From assembly GCA_936450465.1 (NCBI GenBank), contig OW388296.1, positions 11,591,867 to 11,655,866 on the forward strand: a stretch of DNA of 64,000 nucleotides. The letters are read 5' to 3'. Shown here in pieces: positions 57,131 through 64,000 of the stretch (the stretch's first letter is position 1; the number at the start of each line of letters is the position of its first letter). Source of the DNA: Gibbula magus. Lineage: Eukaryota > Mollusca > Gastropoda > Trochida > Trochidae. The notes beneath the pieces are model-generated. The model had not been told where the DNA came from. It searched no databases and worked only from the letters and a program-made list of their open reading frames with translations. A program made the translations under genes and the position numbers.

Positions 57131-57706
57131 AAGGACAATCTCCACACGGTTAACGGTTAACGTTAAACAGATTCTGACAGAATTGGTATATTTTCTACTA
57201 GTTTCGTAAAATGCGTTGATACAGAAATGTTTAAGCACAACTCACTTATACAAATATAAGCTTTTTCGAATTTGTTTAAACACATTAGTGCACGTGCAGA
57301 TGTATACTTCACAAAATGATACATGACCACCTGCACATGACCCTCTTCTCACAATGTCTGCCTCCTCAGAGCGTCTAATGTTCCGTTTGCTGACATTTTT
57401 AATTTAATTTAATTTATATATTAACTATATATGGATTTCACGTATGTTTAAAGGTTTGCAAATTTATATGGTAAGGAAGCTTTTGAAAACAATTGATCTG
57501 TATTGTCATAATATACCACTGAAACCATTACAGGCATGACATATGGGGAAGATCTAATGAACATAATTCCGTGCATCTAATTTTCGGCAAGATGAGAATG
57601 CCCATATTGATAGAAGGAAACACACCATCATCTGCACAATTGAACAATTCTGTCACAACAGACTCAGACTCAGATCTAAGGGAACCTCTGGTCCAATACA
57701 TAGAGG

Positions 57707-57844
57707 ATACTAAACGACCTTCTATTTAATACCATTTTTATTAAACGAGTTAATGATTTTGTATACAACGAGCGAAAGCGAGTTTGATACCAAATCATTC
57801 ACGAGTTTAATAAAAATGGTATTCAATAGAAGGGAGTTTAGTAT
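57707..57844. repeat. 138-bp fold-back repeat
   Basis: Arms of about 56 bases (57707-57762 and 57789-57844) are inverted with roughly eight differences, sharing 'ataccatttttattaaac'. An outer inversion links 'tttattactcgcc' (57849) with 'ggcgagtaataa' (58029). It is a MITE-like hairpin upstream of the gene 2 terminal exon on the plus map, that is, 3' of the gene. Confidence 0.75.
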
Positions 57845-58266
57845 TCTGTTTATTACTCGCCAACATATAATCCAGCGAAATAGCCGACATGGCTCTGAAA
57901 CTAAGATTCCCGCAAGTCCGATACCATTGTGACGACGTTACTCCAATTGTGACGTCATAACCACAAACTATTGTGACGTCATACACGCGGCGGTATTACA
58001 CTAGTTTAATATTGCCGTATAAATATTACACTGCAGTATCTTACACGGGCGAGTAATAAGACACGTTTCTTAATGGCAGCGGTAGAGAATCATGACAGGG
58101 AGTGGGGGTGGAGGGTCCGAAACAGAGACAAATTTTAACCTCCAGGCATGCAATCTAGAAAACAAAAAAACTGTAATAGTGGAACAGATATTACTTGGGA
58201 AGATATGAGTTGAATAACCTGTGTGAGGAGAGGATAAATCGGCACTTGCGATTGAATTGTGGAAAG

Positions 58267-59572
58267 TTAAATGAATTCAGTGACAGGAGAAATATACGTA
58301 AACTTTCCATCATCATGATTTAATTTATCAAATTTTAAATTTGCTCTTCTTATGATTTCTGATATTGATCTTTTAATCGAAGTATTTGAAATTTTAGTTG
58401 ATTTTGAATCAAATCGCAACAAATTACTATCCGAAAAACTTCTGTGGAGTAACCTCTGATGCTGAGTTGTTTCTGTTGCTGGCCATGTTGATTGAAGATT
58501 CCTCCATTCTACTTCAAACTGACTCACTGTTGATATGTAACCTCGATGCTCTTCTAATACATGACTGGGGTCTAATTCTACCATTTCATAAGCATTCTTT
58601 GACGACATTGCAAATGTTTTGTACAGAGGATTCTCAAATACCTCATCAGCTTCAAACACAAAAGGATGAATATGTTCCTGGACTTCTTTTAACTTTCTCT
58701 TGGGGTTACGTGGATGTCTTCCGCGTGGTGGTAGGGACCGAGACCAATGCTGGACAGGAGACGAAGAGGTGGGTTCTTTGACTTCGTCAGAATCAAGGTT
58801 TTTACTTTCTTGTAGCGTTTTCCTTTCAAATTGGTTACTTGAAGGTAGTCCACACTGGGACAGATGACGAGAGTGAAGAGAAACAAGGGGATAATCTTCT
58901 GCATAGTCTGGAGTTTGGTTTGTCTTTCCTATCTGTGTCTTCCTGTTGGGACTTTCTCCATTTGGTATGTTGGGTAGACGGCAAAGTGGGGGTATTATAG
59001 ACAACTGGTCAGAATCTATTGCTTTGCTTTCATACGGTATCAGTAACATATCATGGCTTTCTCTCTGCGACAGCGAGGGTTGAAGTAAACGCGGAGGGAT
59101 AGGATGATGTGGAGAATCGTTGACATCGTCTGCACCCAGAAGTATTTTTTCTGGTAAAATCTGCCTTGCATGTTTATGGCTTTCATTTATTGTGACTCTA
59201 GGTCGAGGGCAGGGCGGGGGAGGGATAGATTGACAACCAGTAGGTTCAGTACCAGGGTTCTTATGTTCTTGATTTTTCTTGCTTAAACTGTCTTCATATG
59301 TAGGCAGACGAGAAACAGAAGAAGAAGCCGGGACATCAGAATCCAGTTGTCTGATCGCCTGCATTGTCCCAGTAGGTTTATTCTTACTTCGTGTACGCGG
59401 CGATGGAAGTGGTGGAGAAAGAGGATGAGAGACAAAGTCAGATTCTAGGACAGGGTCAGACAAGCGGTCAGTGTGGTCAATCTCATAATAGTGGTTGGAA
59501 GGCATGTGGTACTCGTGTGCATCGGATAGGTCAGTTGTCAGTCTCTGCTCGTCTCGACCAACATCGGCTCGT
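58267..59572 (-). CDS. Gene 2 exon 4, cytoplasmic tail
   Basis: Acceptor TTTCAACACAG at 59573, first base completing an Arg codon; stop TAA at 58269-58267. It has HEYHMPSNHYYEIDH near the start, several Pro-rich stretches (SIPPPPCPRPR), and the conserved end HPFVFEADEVFENPLYK, KNAYEMVELDPSHV. The middle differs strongly from gene 1 while both ends are conserved, marking the ends as the constrained signalling parts. Confidence 0.9.
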
Positions 59573-62500
59573 CTGTGTTGAAAGGATCTCATGTATCATG
59601 ACAGTTGATGAGTTCATAACAAAACATAATCTTCGGAAAAATTATGCTGAAAATATATAACATGTTTACACAAAATGTTCTTCATACTAAGTGGCATTTA
59701 AGTTTAACTGACAATTACTTAAATTACATTTATACCACTTGACTTTGAGTGGGTTTTTCATATATTATAAGGGCAATCGGTAAGGCGTAATTCATATATT
59801 TTTCAAAAATGTTCAAACTACCTGAGTTTTCTTGTGTGTTTTATCCAAACCACTACACTGGCGACAATGGTGCAGCAAATGACGAGTGTTCCAACTAGGC
59901 CAATCCATAACCACTGAGTGTCACCTGCAAATTGAAATGTGTATAATAATAATAACATTTTTGCTAAAATTTAAAAGTGAAAACAACACTAGGACTTGAA
60001 GTAAATGTTTCATTTCAAATAATATAAACATAGTAAACCTAGTGCTGCACGTCCCAACATGTCTTCCTAAATGTGACGGTGTGGCAATGTCATGATAAAT
60101 GGATTGAATTAAACGCTCACGAGTTAGGATATAGGAGATAGGATATTTCATGATTAATTTCTTCCAAGAAAAAAAAAATATTCATATTGACATTTTTAAG
60201 CTGCAATGACACTGGGTTTCTTACCCAGAATAAATATTGTTCCTGTAACGATACGCGATAAACATTAGATTTAGGGGATGAAAATATTACCAAGTTGACT
60301 TCCTCACATCAAATCATATTGTATTATGCAAAGTATGGAAGTAACTGGTTCTTGAAGTTTCATCCCCTTTTTCAACAACCTTTTTTTTAAAAGGCAGTTA
60401 CAAAAGTTTCATCAAATCATTTGAAAGAAATGAATTACTCACCTTACAACAACTAACATTGACGTTAATTTTTCAGTGTAACAATAACTGTTCCCGGATG
60501 CCAAAACAGCATAAATGCAAATACCCAAAAGTAGTGAAACTTTATGTGAATAACATTTTCTTTCTTTTCTTAAAGTATTAGATACCTTTCAATAACGGAA
60601 GTTTCGTTATGGTCAATGAATGAATAGATCCACGTTAGCAAATGTGTCGATTGATGTCAAATTCCTCACATATATATATGGAGTGCTTCAAGGGGCTTGG
60701 GAAGTCTTTTCATGTCATTATATGTCCAGTTAAATTACGTTTAACCTCATATATAAGTCTATTGTTAGTTAACATCATGAAGTTTGGAGATTTTATTTAG
60801 TGAAAAGTGCATTTTTTCAAGCAGCATTAACATCATTTATAATGAATCTTTCGAAAAGATTTGTGCAAGGGGGCGTTAGGATGCAGTTTACGTTATGTGA
60901 AAATACTCACAGATAAAAGGATAAATAAATAGACATTAGGTACATACGATTCAAACATTGATTCGAAATGCAATTCTTCGTTTCCGTACACAGGGTACAC
61001 ATCTCAGTACAGTACAATCTACTGTATCCCTGTGCACACTCAACACAGGATCCTGTCTTCTCACATCCGCCACAGGCTTCTGGGCACGGAATTGAGCAAC
61101 TCTCTCCATAAAAGCTGTCATTAGCACAAGGCCCTTTGCAACTCTTGCCATAACGTTCACACTGCGTACAAGATGTAGGGCAGCTTTCATTACAATAGTG
61201 TCCTTTCCATCCGTATGTGCAATGTTCACATTGTCCTGTTATTTCATCACACATGCCACACTTGTCACTACATGCGCAATACTTGCCTCTGTAACCAGGT
61301 CTACACTCCAAACATTGTCCTGTGTCAAATTCACAAATCTCGCAGTCTGACGAGCATGTGCTGAAACAATACCTCCCTGAATGTCCATCTACACACGTGT
61401 CACATGTCCCTGTGTATCTATCACAACCTCCTTTACAGTTTGAGGGACAGGTCTCGTTACAATGTCCACCCAGGTAACCAGTCTTACAGCCGTAACAATC
61501 ATCTGTGACTTGGTCGCATAAATTGCAGAGTGGTGAGCATGACATGTTGCAGTATTTACCTCTATATCCATTCCTACAAGCAGTACACTGTCCTGTAGCA
61601 GTCTTACATGATACGCAATTAGTTGGACAAGTCAGATTACATCTATCACCCCAATATCCCTCTGTGCACCGCCAACACTTTCCGGTGAGCATGTTACACC
61701 ATGACATCTGACAATGAAAGGGACAGGTTACATTACATGTCTCACCCCAATATCCATCTTGGCATTGCAAACATTTTCCTGCGTGTACGTCACTAAATTT
61801 ACAATTAGTTGGACAGGTAAAATTGCAAAATTCACCACAATATTTTTGAATGCACGACAAACATTTACCATTGTGTCTGTCACACTGATCACAATAATTT
61901 GGACAGGTAAGATTACAGAAGTTTCCCCAATACTCAGCGATGCACCGTCTACACTTTCCTGATGATCTGTCACATCCTAGCCAATCACATTTACTAGGGC
62001 AAGTAAGATTACAGAAGTTTCCATAATATCCCTCAATGCACAGCGTACAATCACAGTCATTAGGGCAGGTTAGGTTACATAAGTCTCCACAATATCCGTT
62101 ATTGCATCTTCTACACTCTTCTGTGAAACCCCGACACTTTAAACAACCTGGCGGACATTTATTATCACATGATATCCCATCATATCCCAACTTACATCGT
62201 CGGCACTCATCCGACTTATTGTTACATTCCAAACAAAACCTTGAACTTGTCTCACCACAGTATCTCCCTCTGTAAGCTTCTTCTCTCCAGTAGCAGAACC
62301 CACTGTCTCTCTCACACCCGTCATAGCAGTATTCTGGACATGTTTCGTTACAGTGTACACCAGTGAATCCCTTAACACATGTGTCACAGAATCTACCCGT
62401 GAAACCAGGTTTACAACTAGCACACTGCCACCCGTATCTGTCACAGCCACCTTCACAATTCGCTAAACAGAGTTCATCACATATATCATCTCTAAACTTG

Positions 62501-62699
62501 TTGCAATCAGAACATTTGGGAGGACAGTCAACGCTGCAGTTAGCTCCCCTTCTTCCCTCTTCACAGCCATCAGTGCAAATCTCACGAGAGTTGTTGAAGT
62601 GACATCTCGAGTTGAGACAGGGGGTCGGACAGGTACTTTTATTGTTGATACCAGAATCTGGAACCTGTACTGATTGAACCTTTACAGTTGTTGAGGTTC
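58267..62699 (-). CDS. CED-1/MEGF10-like EGF-repeat receptor, gene 2
   Basis: Coding exons visible are 62699-60948, 59924-59822 and 59572-58267, in the same phases as gene 1. The signal-peptide exon is not found between 62700 and 64000 and is presumed further upstream. With a 49-base first exon as in gene 1 the coding length is divisible by three. The protein has EGF-like modules, a transmembrane helix and a long tail with NPLY and YEMV. It is arranged tail to tail with gene 1, about 20 kb apart. Some modules are almost identical in DNA to gene 1, others are quite different, so the pair has exchanged sequence or duplicated unevenly. Likely role: scavenger or engulfment receptor; ligand unknown. 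Confidence 0.85.
59822..59924 (-). CDS. Gene 2 exon 3, transmembrane segment
   Basis: This 103-bp exon encodes DTQWLWIGLVGTLVICCTIV followed by ASVVVWIKHTRKL. Acceptor is TTTGCAG, donor CAG|GTAGTT. Equal length and phase to gene 1 exon 3. Confidence 0.85.
59925..60947 (-). other. Gene 2 intron 2
   Basis: Phase-1 intron from GTATGT to TTTGCAG. The part 60040-60640 is homologous to 52680-53530. No additional exon is seen. Confidence 0.7.
60948..62699 (-). CDS. Gene 2 exon 2, EGF-like ectodomain
   Basis: A 1752-bp exon without stops. Acceptor CTCCTCTGCAG at 62700; donor AATC|GTATGT. The first four modules and the block from CKTATGQC to CEFDTGQC are near-identical to gene 1; the modules between are different in sequence and number. 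One module (CPNDCDCTLCIEGYYG) is shortened, and after CEFDTGQC gene 2 jumps to ECRPGYRGKYC, lacking one module of gene 1 at that point. Many CNLTC sites predict N-glycosylation. Confidence 0.9.
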
Positions 62700-62947
62700 C
62701 TGCAGAGGAGAAGGCATAGCATTAGTGGTGCATGTATTCATACATACAGAATAATAGTCCTCCTCTTTGACTGTGGTTACACCCGATTGCCTGTGTAATT
62801 ATGCCCCGCCACGAAGTGTTAATGTACCTCAAAGCCTGGTCACACAGCCCAAAAGTCACGTAAACGCACGAATCACGCATAAAGTTTGGTTGTGCGTGCC
62901 TGTCCATCGAGAATTTGACCATTTTCACTGATTTACGCGATTAAAAA
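62700..62947. other. Upstream flank of gene 2 exon 2
   Basis: Contains 'tcacgcataaagtttggttg' and 'cacgaagtgttaatgta' words like those beside the first Harbinger relic (44700-45085), thus the non-coding end of the Harbinger element. No signal-peptide exon was found here. Confidence 0.45.
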
Positions 62948-63982
62948 TCACCGATGAATTGCGCAAGAACTACGGAAAGAGCACACACAAATCGCTAACA
63001 AACCACGCACTTCAGCACACAGACATGCAAACAGGGCGAATACAAGGTTCCTTGCACTGTAGGGCTTCATCAGGTAGGTCCTCAGGCTGAAGGCGTCATC
63101 CACGACCAGGAAGTATGGCACATCTTGAGTGTTGTGTAGCAGAGGGTCTAGCTGTGGCCATCCCATGATGTTATTGTGTTCCAGGCCTTCTCGCAGCTCA
63201 CTGTTTTTGTAGATGTGAGCATCTGAGGAGGAGCCATTTCCAGACACATCTACCCACAGGAACTTGTAATCAGATGTCACCATGGCAAAGAGGATGATGC
63301 TGAAGAATCCTTCGTAGTAATACTCGGAGCCAGAGTTATTGGGAGCCTTGCATGCCATGTGCTTGCCATCAATAGCGCCGTTGACGTGACAGCTGCTCAT
63401 ATACGTATTCCTCTATGATGGCATCGCAGACTTCTCTGACAACAATGCTGATAGTGTTGTTGGGGACCCTCCAGGCATACTGCATGTCACGGTACTTGGC
63501 GCCAGATGCTAGGTGACGAAGGGTAAGCGCCACCTTCAGACCAGGATCAAGGAGTGCTCTCCAGTTGGTTGTCTCCTTGGTAATTCTGGGGTTAACCTTT
63601 GGACAATCTCGTCAAACATGGCTGGAGGCATGCTTATGAAGTTATTGAAGCATCTTATGTCTTCATTGCGGAGTTCCACCATCAGCCGATCATACAGGCT
63701 CTGATATGGTCTTCTAGATATCCAGTTCCTGACCAACACGTTTCGGACCTGTCTTCTCTGTCTCCTCCTCCTCCTGGCCAACATCTCATGAACTTGCAGC
63801 AGCAGGTTATTCTGGTTCTGGAGCAGGAACAGTAGAACATATCTCTCTTCTGTGGGTTCATGCTGGACTGAGAAACTTGGATGGAGGAGGAACTTATGGA
63901 ACACGGGCACCATGTTCACCTCTTGGCAGCAGGAATTTGTCTGATGGAAGATGATACGATAGCCGTTTTTATATAGCGTCAA
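62948..63982 (-). pseudogene. PIF/Harbinger transposase, frameshifted
   Basis: Blocks in order on the minus strand: a basic NWISRRPYQSLYDRLMVELR, MPPAMFDEIVQRLTP (63982-63536 frame), LDPGLKVALTLRHLASGAKY, MQYAWRVPNNTISIVVREVC (next frame), then NGAIDGKHMACKAPNNSGSE, YYEGFFSIILFAMVTSDYKF, VDVSGNGSSSDAHIYKNSEL, FLVVDDAFSLRTYLMKPYSA. The DDE signs GAIDGKH, VDVSG..SD and DDAF are present. Two frame changes (about 63570 and 63400), a missing stretch before CHVNGAIDGKH and an early end after YSARNL show it is inactive. It lies 250 bases upstream of gene 2 exon 2, so probably in its intron 1. Confidence 0.8.
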
Positions 63983-64000
63983 TCATACGTCAGTTGTTAG

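Overview
The window is AT-rich eukaryotic nuclear DNA, almost certainly from a marine mollusc and most likely a gastropod. Genes have GT-AG introns. The intervals are packed with decayed transposons. Several copies of a tRNA-derived SINE carry the tail 'tttaacgccgctttcaagag', which I associate with abalone-type vetigastropod genomes; this taxonomic inference is not proven. No bacterial-type operon, rRNA gene, functional tRNA or CRISPR array is present.

Left part (1-31 kb): 1 to about 4.3 kb holds the 5' two thirds of a Ty3/gypsy LTR retrotransposon on the minus strand. It has an LTR with TATA box, a tRNA-His primer-binding site, Gag, a textbook -1 frameshift signal, protease and reverse transcriptase, with small lesions in gag and pol. 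Next is an intact single-exon gene (5325-6626, minus) for a polysaccharide-pyruvyl-transferase-like type II membrane protein. From 8.1 to 11.7 kb two 200-bp inverted arms built from a 'gcggtaaaatgtaata' motif bracket a non-coding block with a long (GA)n tract. From 16 to 20 kb there are a piggyBac-type MITE, a 185-bp tandem array, a 17-bp minisatellite and a perfect palindrome. From 20 to 24.7 kb lie remnants of a transposon-derived zinc-finger/SAM gene, itself interrupted by a second copy of the same MITE.

Right part (32-64 kb): two paralogous, tail-to-tail receptor genes of the CED-1/MEGF10/SCARF style dominate. Gene 1 (32068-38195, plus) appears complete in four coding exons: signal peptide, one giant exon of about 16 EGF-like modules, a 103-bp transmembrane exon and a cytoplasmic-tail exon. 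Gene 2 (62699-58267, minus) has the same last three exons with the same phases; its signal-peptide exon was not found and is probably beyond 64 kb. Both tails keep an NPLY (NPxY-type) motif and a YEMV motif, which fits an engulfment or scavenger receptor signalling through PTB-domain adaptors. Between them lie a MITE against the gene 1 stop codon, a LINE tail fragment, Harbinger remnants, a decayed DIRS retroelement (46.5-50.6 kb), a GT31 galactosyltransferase pseudogene (50.9-52.0 kb), SINE copies, and a segment homologous to an intron of gene 2 that may mark a lost third paralogue. A second Harbinger transposase relic lies just upstream of gene 2 exon 2.

The likely functional host genes are therefore three: the pyruvyl-transferase-like enzyme and the two EGF-repeat receptors. 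Nearly everything else is repeats or relics. The most interesting items are the retrotransposon frameshift signal, the mosaic similarity of the receptor pair, and the long inverted-arm element at 8.1-11.7 kb.
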